Source: Anaerolineales bacterium UBA5195 (GTDB lineage Bacteria; Chloroflexota; Anaerolineae; Anaerolineales; Villigracilaceae). From it: 23,807 nt of DNA. The notes under the pieces were generated by a model. The model ran no database searches. It was given only the letters and a program-made list of their open reading frames with translations, and was not told the origin of the DNA. A program made the translations under genes and the position numbers. Within the stretch, counting starts at the first letter, position 1. Every line of letters begins with the position of its first letter. Below are positions 16,590 through 23,275 of this stretch, one piece after another. Location: the NCBI GenBank assembly GCA_002412925.1, contig DHVZ01000025.1:1-23807 (forward strand). Direction: 5' to 3'.

Positions 16590-18206
16590 GTGACCACCGA
16601 CACCTCCACCGCCAACCGACAGATCGCCCGCGCCGCCGGGACAATCATGCTGGCATTTCTGTTCAGCCAGCTAACCGGCCTGGCGCGCGGGATCCTCGTT
16701 GCCCGCACCTTCGGCGCTTCTGCCGAGTTGGACGCTTTCTTCGCCGCCAACCGTGTCTCTGAGACACTCTTTACGCTGATTGCGGGCGGCGCGCTTGGCT
16801 CGGCTTTTATCCCGGCTTTTACCGGACTATTGGCCAAAAATCAACGCGCCTCAGCCTGGAGGCTGGCCTCCGGCGTGGCCAACCTGGTGACACTGGGCCT
16901 CAGCCTGCTGGCCGTTATCGCAGCCCTGACCGCCCCGCAAATCGTCCGCTATGCGCTCGCCCCGGGTCTATCACAAGACCCGGCCTTGTTCGCGCTGACA
17001 GTTAATCTCCTACGCCTCCAGCTTGTCTCAGCCGTCCTGTTTGGGCTGGGCGGGTTGATTGTCGGGATTCTGAATGCGCACCAGATTTTTCTCATCCCTG
17101 CTCTGACCCCCGCCCTCTACCAGTTGGGTATCATCTTTGGGGCGTTAGCCCTCGCGCCCACGCTGGGAATTTACGGCCTGGCGTGGGGCGTGGTCATCGG
17201 CGCGGCGCTCTACTTGCTGGTCCAAATCCCAACCCTGATCTCGGTCTTCAAACGACATTCTCAACCGAACACTGAACACTGGTCACTGCTGACTGGCTAC
17301 TGGTCACTGATTACCGCCCCCGCCGTTCAGCAAGTGCTGCGCTTGATGGGGCCACGCCTGCTGGGAGTGGCCGTCGTCCAGTTGAATTTTTGGGTAAACA
17401 CCTGGCTGGCCTCGCAAATGGAGCGCGGCAGCGTCTCTGGCCTGACCTATGGTTTCTCGCTGATGCTGATGGCTCAGGCCGCCATCGCCCAGTCGGTGGC
17501 GATTGCGGCCATGCCAACATTTTCCGCGCAATTTGCCCTCGGCAAAACCGACGAGATGCGCTCGGCCCTGGCCGCCACCCTGCGCGGGGTGATCCTGCTC
17601 TCGCTTCCGGCAGCGGCGGGGCTGATGCTTTTACGCACGCCGCTGATTGCCGCTCTCTATCAGCGCGGACAATTCGACGCTCGTTCCACGGAGCTGGTTG
17701 CCTGGGCCCTGCTCTGGTACGCTGCCGGGCTGGTAGGGCACGCCATGCTCGAAATCCTGGCCCGCGCCTTCTACGCGCTGCACGACACAAAAACCCCCGT
17801 CCTGGTCGGGGCGGGGGCCATGGGCTTGAATGTGGTTTTTAGTTTTCTCTTTGCGGCGCTGTTCCGCCAGGTTGGCTGGCTGCCGCTCGGCGGGCTGGCG
17901 CTGGCCAACTCGCTGGCGACAGCTCTCGAAGCGGCAATCCTTTTCGCGCTGATGAGACGACGCTTAAACGGCCTCCACGCCCGGGAGGTGCTCAAAGGCC
18001 TGGGCCAGGCGCTCCTGGCAGCGCTTGGAATGGCAATCGGCCTGCTGGCCTGGATCCAGGCGACGGGGAGTCTGAATCGCTGGGTAATCACCCTGGGCGG
18101 CGTGGCGCTTGGGGGTTTGGTTTATGGCCTGGGCATGATATTGCTCAAAATCCCCGAACTACAGCTGGTTTTTTCGATGGTCCGAAAACGACTGTCCGGC
18201 AGTTAG
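16590..18206 (+). CDS. murJ: Lipid II flippase MurJ
   Basis: A 538-residue integral membrane protein with about 13-14 transmembrane helices and MurJ/MviN signatures: ARGILVARTFGASAELDAFFAA, an LFTLIAGGALGSAFIPAFTGLLA block, and VLRLMGPRLLGVAVVQLNFWVN. The later part has LARAFYALHDTKTPVLVGAGAM, the conserved cytoplasmic-loop region. MurJ moves lipid-linked peptidoglycan precursor across the cytoplasmic membrane. The start is GTG at 16590, chosen because it keeps the N-terminus before helix 1 and because a TATAAT box lies 8 nt upstream. Odd: the loop between helices 6 and 7 (about residues 226-245, QPNTEHWSLLTGYWSLITAP) is encoded partly by six 7-bp repeats. The stop codon TAG forms the loop of a perfect terminator-like hairpin. 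Confidence 0.95.
   Translation: MTTDTSTANRQIARAAGTIMLAFLFSQLTGLARGILVARTFGASAELDAFFAANRVSETLFTLIAGGALGSAFIPAFTGLLAKNQRASAWRLASGVANLVTLGLSLLAVIAALTAPQIVRYALAPGLSQDPALFALTVNLLRLQLVSAVLFGLGGLIVGILNAHQIFLIPALTPALYQLGIIFGALALAPTLGIYGLAWGVVIGAALYLLVQIPTLISVFKRHSQPNTEHWSLLTGYWSLITAPAVQQVLRLMGPRLLGVAVVQLNFWVNTWLASQMERGSVSGLTYGFSLMLMAQAAIAQSVAIAAMPTFSAQFALGKTDEMRSALAATLRGVILLSLPAAAGLMLLRTPLIAALYQRGQFDARSTELVAWALLWYAAGLVGHAMLEILARAFYALHDTKTPVLVGAGAMGLNVVFSFLFAALFRQVGWLPLGGLALANSLATALEAAILFALMRRRLNGLHAREVLKGLGQALLAALGMAIGLLAWIQATGSLNRWVITLGGVALGGLVYGLGMILLKIPELQLVFSMVRKRLSGS
17268..17309. repeat. Degenerate heptanucleotide repeat NNNACTG x6 inside murJ
   Basis: ACTG occurs at 17271, 17278, 17285, 17292, 17299 and 17306, that is every 7 bp, separated by AAC, GTC, CTG, GCT or GTC. 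Six units are 42 bp, so the reading frame is preserved, and they encode about 14 residues (NTEHWSLLTGYWSL) in the loop between helices 6 and 7. Confidence 0.85.
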
Positions 18207-18226
18207 ACTGCCGGACAGTCATTTTG
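18190..18226. terminator. Hairpin with the murJ stop codon as its loop
   Basis: GACTGTCCGGCAGT (18190-18203) and ACTGCCGGACAGTC (18207-18220) are a perfect 14-bp inverted repeat, with the three loop bases TAG being the murJ stop. ATTTTG follows on the plus strand, and GTTTTC on the minus strand. It lies between convergent genes and could stop both transcripts, although the T runs are short. Confidence 0.75.
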
Positions 18227-18237
18227 ATCTCGCGTGG

Positions 18238-18444
18238 CTACTTCTTTTTTCCGCCCAGCAGCCCGCCGAGCAGACCCGCCGCAGCGCCCAGATCGCCTTT
18301 CCCGCCCAAAACAGCCTCCACCTGGGCAGCCACCGGGGCAGGCAGTTTTTTCTTGATGAAATCAATGACCAGGTCTACAACCATTTTCGCTTGTTCTTTG
18401 GGCAGGCCGGTTTTCTTGACGACCAGCGCATACAGTTCTTCCAT
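18238..18444 (-). CDS. Small helical protein with Gly-rich tail, unknown function
   Basis: A 68-residue cytoplasmic protein. Residues 1-47 are amphipathic helices (EELYALVVKKTGLPKEQAKM, then VIDFIKKKLPAPVAAQVEAV) and the tail is Gly/Leu-rich, ending in LLGGLLGGKKK. The helical part resembles small DUF2267-like or DUF2780-like proteins, but this is only a resemblance. A good AAGGAGAT ribosome site lies 7 nt before the ATG at 18444, so I take it as a real gene. It is convergent with murJ. Function is unknown. Confidence 0.72.
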   Translation of the reverse strand: MEELYALVVKKTGLPKEQAKMVVDLVIDFIKKKLPAPVAAQVEAVLGGKGDLGAAAGLLGGLLGGKKK

Positions 18445-18556
18445 GGTGATCTCCTTTTAGCAATGAGCGGGTATGTTGAACTATGCCGATTATATCCCTA
18501 ACCCGGGCAAGCCGGAAAAAACTTTACCGCTGAGTGCGCTGAGTTTGTAGAGAGCC

Positions 18557-18585
18557 AACAAAAAGACCACCTGACGATGGTCTTT
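18557..18585 (-). terminator. Intrinsic terminator (minus strand)
   Basis: On the minus strand AAAGACCA, a 8-base spacer and TGGTCTTT form an 8-bp stem (plus coordinates 18562-18585), followed by TTGTTGG. It lies about 105 bp beyond the stop of the gene remnant at 18690, and is probably the original terminator of that lost gene. Confidence 0.65.
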
Positions 18586-18689
18586 GGTGTGTGCCCCCAC
18601 AGGGACAAGTTATAGTTATGTATTGAAAACATGCAAGGGGTGGCAGAGAATAGAACGTTGTGAGATTGGTTTCAGTTCCCTTGCGCCGG

Positions 18690-18872
18690 TTATTCTCTTT
18701 GCATCTGCTCATACAATGCGCACAGGGCGCGGTTTTCGGGGACGTTTTCGAGGAACATGCGCCGGGCGGATTCATCCTTCAGCCGGGCGGCCTGCTGCTG
18801 CAAAACGGCGTGCGCCTGAACCAGAATGTCGCGCCCGCGCGGGTCATTCTGCGCCAGGAGCGAGCGCGCGCA
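18690..18872 (-). pseudogene. C-terminal remnant of a larger TPR/ATPase-type regulator
   Basis: The minus strand encodes about 58 residues, SLLAQNDPRGRDILVQAHAV, then LKDESARRMFLENVPENRAL, ending YEQMQRE and a stop at 18690. From memory this resembles the last residues of large tetratricopeptide/AAA or adenylate-cyclase-like signalling proteins common in Chloroflexota, which end with similar RxxFLENVPENRxI text. Upstream the frame runs directly into a hairpin repeat element, with no start codon of its own outside that element, so the 5' part of the gene has been lost. A longer ORF from 18917 exists only because the repeat is open in this frame. It is probably not expressed. Confidence 0.6.
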
Positions 18873-18883
18873 GGGGGTATTCG

Positions 18884-18939
18884 TCTCCGCCACATGGGGG
18901 AGATGAACACTCCCCAACCGATGGATGCGGTCGGGGAGT
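18884..18939. repeat. Double-hairpin element, copy 1
   Basis: Hairpin B (18884-18903, TCTCCGCC-acat-GGGGGAGA with one mismatch) is followed by hairpin A (18909-18939, ACTCCCC...GGGGAGT enclosing ACC...GGT and the loop core GATGGATGC). The same pair, in the other orientation, occurs at 23221-23275, and a diverged copy at 22050-22106. It abuts the gene remnant at 18690-18872. Confidence 0.75.
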
Positions 18940-19047
18940 AATCGGCATATGATGGAGTAAAGTCTGGTAGAACAGCTTGAGCCAAACGCGCAGCACTCGG
19001 TGCGTCAGTTTCGCTCTCTGGAGAAGCTCAGATGAAAGGATGAAAAA

Positions 19048-19926
19048 ATGTCATTCAACAATAAATCCCGCTTGGATCCGTCTCAGGTGGATGACCGGCG
19101 TGGCCGGGGAGCAGGGACTGCAATCGCTATCGGTGGTGGGGGGCTTGGCCTGATCATTACGATCGTGGCAATGCTGCTGGGCGTAAATCTTACTGACTTG
19201 ACAAATGGTGATACCGGGCAAGTGCCACTATCTACTGAGAGCGCTGGCGGAATCAACGACCTGGAGGCGCAATGCCAGACAGGGGCAGACGCGAATACCC
19301 GCCAGGACTGCCGCATCGTGGGCTTCGTTAACAGCATCCAATCTTTTTGGACTGATGAATTTGCCCGCCGCGGGAGCCAGTACACACCGGCCGATACAGT
19401 CCTTTTCACGGGGTCAACGGAGGCCGCCTGTGGCTATGCCAGCGGCGCAATGGGGCCATTCTACTGTCCAGCCGACCAGAAGGTCTATCTGGACCTCGAC
19501 TTCTTGAATGAACTACAGACGCGCTTTGGCGCCCAAGGCGGTTCGTTCGCCGAGGCGTATGTGCTGGCTCATGAGTATGGCCATCACGTGCAGCACCTGC
19601 TTGGTGCACTGTCGAGCAGCTCAAACGCCACAGGGCCAGAAAGCGAGTCAGTTCAAACGGAACTCCAGGCTGACTGCCTGGCCGGCGTCTGGGCCTTCCA
19701 CGCCACCGACACCGGTTACCTGACGCAGGTGACTGATCAAGACATCGCCCAAAGCCTGGACGCCGCAGCTTCAGTGGGCGACGACCGCATCCAGAGCGAG
19801 ACACAGGGCTACGTCTCACCCGAGTCGTGGACTCATGGATCGTCCGAGCAGCGGCAGTTGGCGCTCAAGGACGGTCTGCAGAGCGGGGATCTGGCCACCT
19901 GCGAGTCGCCGGGATGGACGCCATAA
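19048..19926 (+). CDS. YpfJ-like neutral zinc metallopeptidase
   Basis: A 292-residue protein of the YpfJ/zinc_peptidase family. A hydrophilic N-terminus (SFNNKSRLDPSQVDDRRGRG) precedes one transmembrane helix (about 24-46), a typical start for the family. The catalytic region has HEYGHHVQ (175-182), with the HExxH zinc ligands H175 and H179 and catalytic E176, and ELQADCLAGVWA (205-216), where E205 is the likely third ligand. It also has DTVLFTGSTEAACGYASGAMGPFYC, a family-typical block. The active site should face outside the membrane. AAAGGA lies about 9 nt before the ATG. The physiological substrate is unknown for the family. It is followed by a strong terminator and then an FtsH-type protease gene. 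Confidence 0.94.
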   Translation: MSFNNKSRLDPSQVDDRRGRGAGTAIAIGGGGLGLIITIVAMLLGVNLTDLTNGDTGQVPLSTESAGGINDLEAQCQTGADANTRQDCRIVGFVNSIQSFWTDEFARRGSQYTPADTVLFTGSTEAACGYASGAMGPFYCPADQKVYLDLDFLNELQTRFGAQGGSFAEAYVLAHEYGHHVQHLLGALSSSSNATGPESESVQTELQADCLAGVWAFHATDTGYLTQVTDQDIAQSLDAAASVGDDRIQSETQGYVSPESWTHGSSEQRQLALKDGLQSGDLATCESPGWTP

Positions 19927-20034
19927 ATATAAAATAGACCTCGCGAATGCGCCTAAACCATCAAAGATTAGCAGATAAACTTTTCCTGGCACAAAGGCAT
20001 CCCATCGGTTTGACGCGCTAATAATTAATTCAGG

Positions 20035-20083
20035 ACAAAAAGAAATCCCAAGATGCTCAGAGCATCTTGGGATTTCTTTTTGT
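20035..20083. terminator. Strong terminator, 24-bp near-perfect palindrome
   Basis: ACAAAAAGAAATCCCAAGAT and the following GCTC (20035-20058) are the exact inverted repeat of 20060-20083, with one central base. The stem core is CCCAAGATGC/GCATCTTGGG, followed on the plus strand by TTTCTTTTTG. It ends the metallopeptidase gene and separates it from the ftsH transcript. The rest of the 286-bp gap shows no gene and no confident promoter. Confidence 0.9.
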
Positions 20084-20212
20084 TTCTATGGAGGTTGCGA
20101 ATAACTTTCTAAAATGGAATCTTAGCATTCTCTTATGTGATTATGACAGAAGTGCAAGCCAGCGAACACCATAATCGGAGTAGTATTATATGAATTCGAT
20201 AGCGCCCGGTTA

Positions 20213-22036
20213 ATGACCGGAATGAGGCATATGAAACAACCTGAAAACACAATCATGGCTTTCGTCAAAAAACACCGGTGGAGCCGGGTGGGCCTGGCAT
20301 TCGTGCTGGTCGGCCTGGTGATTGCGGGTGTCCTGATTTTTCAATTACGAACAAGTCAGAAACCGATATCCTTGAGCAGTGTGGCCGAGGCCATCTCCGC
20401 CGGGCGAGTGCTCAGGATCGAAGATACCCTGAAAAGCGGTGCGTTGACCGTCTATTACAAAGACGGGTCGCAGCATCTGGCACAACGCGATCAGACGGCG
20501 CCTTTCCTTGAACAAATGCATTATCTCGGCGTGAGCGACCTTCAACTGACCCAACTTGAGTATGAGCTTGTCCAACCTTCGCTGCTGACCGGTGAAAACG
20601 CCGCCAGTACCCTCCTGCTCATCTTCTTTTTCGGGCTGGCAGGTTTCGCAATCATGCGCTACACCGGGGGTGGTCTGCTTGCCGCCCGTAAGAAATACGT
20701 GCAAGGCGCTGTCCCGAAGACTACCTTCAATGACGTGGCTGGCGTGGAAGAATGTCGCCAGGAATTGGGAGATATCGTCGCCTTCTTGAAAGACAACGCT
20801 CTTTACCAACACATGGGCGCGAGCATGCCGCGCGGGGTGCTTCTGGTTGGAGAACCGGGCACGGGCAAAACACTACTTGCCAGGGCCATCGCTGGCGAAG
20901 CGGGCGTGCCGTTCTTTACCACCTCCGGCTCCGAGTTCGTGGAAATGTACGTTGGTGTGGGAGCCAGCCGAGTCCGCTCACTTTTCAAGCAGGCACGCGC
21001 CAAAGCTCCCTGCATCATCTTTATCGATGAGATCGACGCGGTTGGACGCAAGCGTCACTCTGGCGCCGGAGGCGGCGAAATGGAACAGGATCAAACCCTG
21101 AACCAAATGCTGGTCGAGATGGATGGTTTCACCTCTTCTGAAGGAGTGGTGGTGCTGGCCGCGACCAACCGCCTGGATGTGCTCGACCCGGCCCTGACCC
21201 GCCCCGGTCGCTTTGACCGGCATGTGAACGTTCCTCGCCCAGACATCAAGGGACGGCTGGCCATCCTCGATGTGCATGTCAAAAGCCGACGGCTGGCCCC
21301 GGAAGTCAACCTGCTGGATGTTGCCAAGTCCACGCCGGGACTGGTGGGGGCGGACCTGGCCAATATCGTTAATGAAGCGGCCATCCTCGCCGTGCGTGAC
21401 GGTCACGCTGAGATCACCGTGCAGGATTTTCAGGAAGCCGTGGAAAAGAACCTGACCGGTGGCGCCCAGCAGAAAAGCCGGGTGATGAATGAAAACGAGC
21501 GCCGCACGATTGCATATCATGAAGCCGGTCACGCGACGGTGATGCATCTGACACAGCACTCCGACCCGGTTTATAAGATCACCATCATCCCACGCGGAAA
21601 GCTGGGCGGCTTCACCATGGCGCTCCCCGTCGAGGACACCCTGCTCATGTCCCGCAATCAAATTCTGGCACGGATCACCGGCCTGATGGGGGGGCGCGTT
21701 GCAGAGGAACTTTTTTGCGACGATATTACCAGCGGCGCGGCCAACGATTTGCAGGTTGCCACACACTTGGCCGAGGAAATGGTCATGCGCCTCGGGATGA
21801 GTGTCACTGGTTTGCGGGTCTTCAACCGCCCTGAAGGCTACGAGGCGCTGACAGCACCGCGCGCCGGTCAACAAACCTTCGAGGCGATTGACCAGGCCAT
21901 CAAACAGATCCTGGACGAGTGTTATCGCGAAGCCAAACGCATCATCGTCGAAAACCGGGAGGCAGTCGAACGCGTCACGCATTGCCTGCTCCAACAGGAA
22001 ACCATGACACGCGAGGAATTTGTTGCTCTGATGTAA
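20213..22036 (+). CDS. ftsH: FtsH-type ATP-dependent membrane zinc protease
   Basis: A 607-residue AAA protease. Two transmembrane helices (about 27-45 and 131-149) enclose an extracytoplasmic region of about 85 residues. The AAA module has Walker A GEPGTGKT (213-220), the pore motif EFVEMYVGVGASRVR, Walker B IIFIDEID (268-275) and the second region of homology with arginine fingers R330 and R333. The peptidase has HEAGH (436-440) and a third zinc ligand, D512, in GAANDLQVAT. The protein degrades unassembled or damaged membrane proteins and regulators. The true start may be the ATG at 20231 (residue 7), which has GAATGAGG just upstream; the ATG at 20213 lies in the loop of a CCGGT/ACCGG hairpin. 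It looks like a diverged paralog, with an unusual GGAQQKSRVMNENERR linker. The stress-protein neighbours fit a role in envelope quality control. Confidence 0.94.
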   Translation: MTGMRHMKQPENTIMAFVKKHRWSRVGLAFVLVGLVIAGVLIFQLRTSQKPISLSSVAEAISAGRVLRIEDTLKSGALTVYYKDGSQHLAQRDQTAPFLEQMHYLGVSDLQLTQLEYELVQPSLLTGENAASTLLLIFFFGLAGFAIMRYTGGGLLAARKKYVQGAVPKTTFNDVAGVEECRQELGDIVAFLKDNALYQHMGASMPRGVLLVGEPGTGKTLLARAIAGEAGVPFFTTSGSEFVEMYVGVGASRVRSLFKQARAKAPCIIFIDEIDAVGRKRHSGAGGGEMEQDQTLNQMLVEMDGFTSSEGVVVLAATNRLDVLDPALTRPGRFDRHVNVPRPDIKGRLAILDVHVKSRRLAPEVNLLDVAKSTPGLVGADLANIVNEAAILAVRDGHAEITVQDFQEAVEKNLTGGAQQKSRVMNENERRTIAYHEAGHATVMHLTQHSDPVYKITIIPRGKLGGFTMALPVEDTLLMSRNQILARITGLMGGRVAEELFCDDITSGAANDLQVATHLAEEMVMRLGMSVTGLRVFNRPEGYEALTAPRAGQQTFEAIDQAIKQILDECYREAKRIIVENREAVERVTHCLLQQETMTREEFVALM

Positions 22037-22049
22037 CCTCGCGATAAAT

Positions 22050-22106
22050 CCACACTCCCTGGTCACATCCATCGACCGGGGAGTGTGGATTTAAACCACT
22101 CGGGGG
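22050..22106. repeat. Double-hairpin element, copy 3 (diverged), in a convergent gap
   Basis: CCACACTCCC (22050-22059) pairs with GGGAGTGTGG (22079-22088), with an inner GGTC/GACC stem and the loop core CACATCCATC, matching hairpin A of the other two copies. CCACTCGGGGG at 22096-22106 is the remnant of hairpin B. It lies 14 bp after the ftsH stop and may act as its terminator, though no T run follows. Confidence 0.65.
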
Positions 22107-22160
22107 TCGCTCAGGGCTTTTTACCGAACGGCAGGTTTGACTGTGTCACGCAGCCTTGGA

Positions 22161-22206
22161 GCCGGTTGCTCAACAACTCTGTCTGGAGTTGCCGCAGACA
22201 ACCGGC
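22161..22206. repeat. Nested inverted repeat, unassigned
   Basis: GCCGGTTG (22161-22168) pairs with CAACCGGC (22199-22206), and inside it CAACTC (22174-22179) pairs with GAGTTG (22186-22191). Both stems are perfect. It lies just beyond the 3' end of the GlsB/YeaQ-like gene, between convergent genes. No T run follows in either direction. It could be a dispersed repeat, a small RNA domain or an mRNA 3' end structure. Confidence 0.5.
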
Positions 22207-22232
22207 CTGTTTAGAACTGATAGTAGAAACGA

Positions 22233-22496
22233 TCAGGCGCGACGTCCTCTGAAGAGTTTGACGATCGCCAGCAGGATGACGGAGCCCAGCAGCGTGACCA
22301 GCAAGGTCGGGATGCTGATGGCGTCATTGATCGTTCCAACGCCCAGCAGCGGGCTGATGAAGTAACCGGCCAGGAACGCGCCGATCACGCCGACGACGAT
22401 GTCGAGGAACAGGCCCTGTTGCGAATTCGTGTGCATAATCCGACTGGCAATATAGCCAACGATCGCTCCAGCAATGAGATAGATGATTAGGTTCAT
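22233..22496 (-). CDS. GlsB/YeaQ/YmgE-family stress membrane protein
   Basis: An 87-residue integral membrane protein with three hydrophobic segments (about 3-22, 28-50 and 58-82). The family-typical GAIVGYIASRI, a Gly-rich second helix (DIVVGVIGAFLAGYFI) and a basic C-terminus (LFRGRRA) match the transglycosylase-associated/GlsB/YeaQ family (PF04226). These proteins are induced by general or acid stress in several bacteria, and their molecular function is unknown. AAGGAAAA lies 8 nt before the ATG. It follows the CsbD-like gene on the same strand with a 106-bp gap, a common pairing of general-stress genes. Confidence 0.93.
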   Translation of the reverse strand: MNLIIYLIAGAIVGYIASRIMHTNSQQGLFLDIVVGVIGAFLAGYFISPLLGVGTINDAISIPTLLVTLLGSVILLAIVKLFRGRRA

Positions 22497-22602
22497 ATTC
22501 TATTTTCCTTTTTGAGTGTTTCAAATTCACGGTTGCCCGTGATTGAGTGTTGATCCATTCCCATCCTGAAGGGGTAGGGGATGGCAATAACATTTCGTGG
22601 AT

Positions 22603-22839
22603 TTACTTGGGGGCAGGAACGGTTTCCTTTTTCAGGTGGGCCTCATACTCTGTCACACGCTTGTCAATCTCATCGGCAGCTGCCTCGCGGGTATAACCAT
22701 ACTTTTCCTGAAGCAAGCCGGTGAAGACCTCGAACTTACCGGCGGCCCGATCCAGATCATCGTCGGTCAGTTTGCCCCACCAGGATTTGGCCTCGCCTCG
22801 GATTTGTTTCCATTTCCCTTCGAAAACATCCTTATTCAT
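22603..22839 (-). CDS. CsbD-like stress response protein
   Basis: A 78-residue hydrophilic protein with the CsbD signature MNKDVFEGKWKQIRGEAKSW followed by WGKLTDDDLDRAAGKFEVFTGLLQEKYGYTREAAADEIDK. CsbD-family proteins are small, abundant general-stress proteins (sigma-B dependent in Bacillus subtilis, YjbJ in E. coli) with no established biochemical role. GGAGG lies 8 nt before the ATG at 22839. A stem-loop lies 30-70 nt upstream in the leader. It is upstream of the GlsB/YeaQ-like gene on the same strand and opposite the ftsH gene, consistent with a stress-linked group. Confidence 0.94.
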   Translation of the reverse strand: MNKDVFEGKWKQIRGEAKSWWGKLTDDDLDRAAGKFEVFTGLLQEKYGYTREAAADEIDKRVTEYEAHLKKETVPAPK

Positions 22840-22869
22840 AGTTTGAGCCTCCAGATCATAAAAAACCGA

Positions 22870-22908
22870 GAAAGCTGTCCCAATTTACGCCGGCGCTCGG
22901 GGCAGCTT
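22870..22908 (-). promoter_or_regulatory. Stem-loop followed by T run in the csbD-like leader
   Basis: AAAGCTGTCCC (22870-22880) pairs with GGGGCAGCTTT (22898-22908), 11 bp with one mismatch or wobble. On the minus strand, five bases after the stem comes TTTTTT (near 22859-22864), then the ribosome site and ATG of the csbD-like gene. This resembles a weak terminator in a leader. An inner GCCGGCGC segment can also pair with a GCGCCGG copy just outside the stem, offering an alternative fold. Confidence 0.4.
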
Positions 22909-22971
22909 TGGTGCGCCGGATTTTAAGTTTGTCGATCCCGTGCAGAAACCGGGACCATCAGCCATATGGCA

Positions 22972-23187
22972 TCATGAAACGCGGAAACTGGAGGCCACAA
23001 GAGCCAGGCGTTGGGCAGTATGCTCAGGCATCTCACTTGTACCGATAAATACATCCACCTCGGTAGAGAATGCGATTTTCTGATGGGGCGTCCAGATGGC
23101 TGTGACAATTTTTGACCAGCGCGGCCGATTAAACCTTTCGGATTTATTCAAGAACCGCGCGTGGCGTACTTGGGAGTAAACCCAAAT
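22972..23187 (-). other. Open frame without start codon, possible gene remnant
   Basis: One minus-strand frame is open for 71 codons, ending RWSKIVTAIWTPHQKIAFST and RLALVASSFRVS before the stop. Its composition looks protein-like, but there is no start codon near its beginning and no ribosome site. I do not recognise a family. An overlapping 61-codon ATG frame (22923-23108) looks less protein-like. It could be chance or the decayed 3' end of a gene. Otherwise the 22840-23238 gap holds only the csbD leader stem-loop and the start of the hairpin element. Confidence 0.2.
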
Positions 23188-23220
23188 TTACGCAGATCGT
23201 AAATTCATCTTACAGTAGAC

Positions 23221-23275
23221 ACTCCCCGGCTGCATCCATCAACCGGGGGGTATTATCCTCCGCCACTTGGGGGAG
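23221..23275. repeat. Double-hairpin element, copy 2
   Basis: Hairpin A is ACTCCCCGG (23221-23229)/CCGGGGGGT (23243-23251) with the loop core CTGCATCCATCAA, and hairpin B is 23257-23275 (CCTCCGCC-actt-GGGGGAG). It is in the opposite orientation to copy 1 and overlaps the 3' end of the frameshifted two-helix gene. Confidence 0.75.

Noticed and set aside
20978..22072. 364-codon open frame on the minus strand opposite ftsH
   Set aside because: It lies antisense to a clear FtsH protein with all motifs; its composition is what a GC-rich shadow frame gives, with no ribosome site.
22923..23108. 61-codon minus-strand ATG frame
   Set aside because: Composition is unconvincing and there is no ribosome site; a neighbouring frame looks more protein-like but lacks a start.
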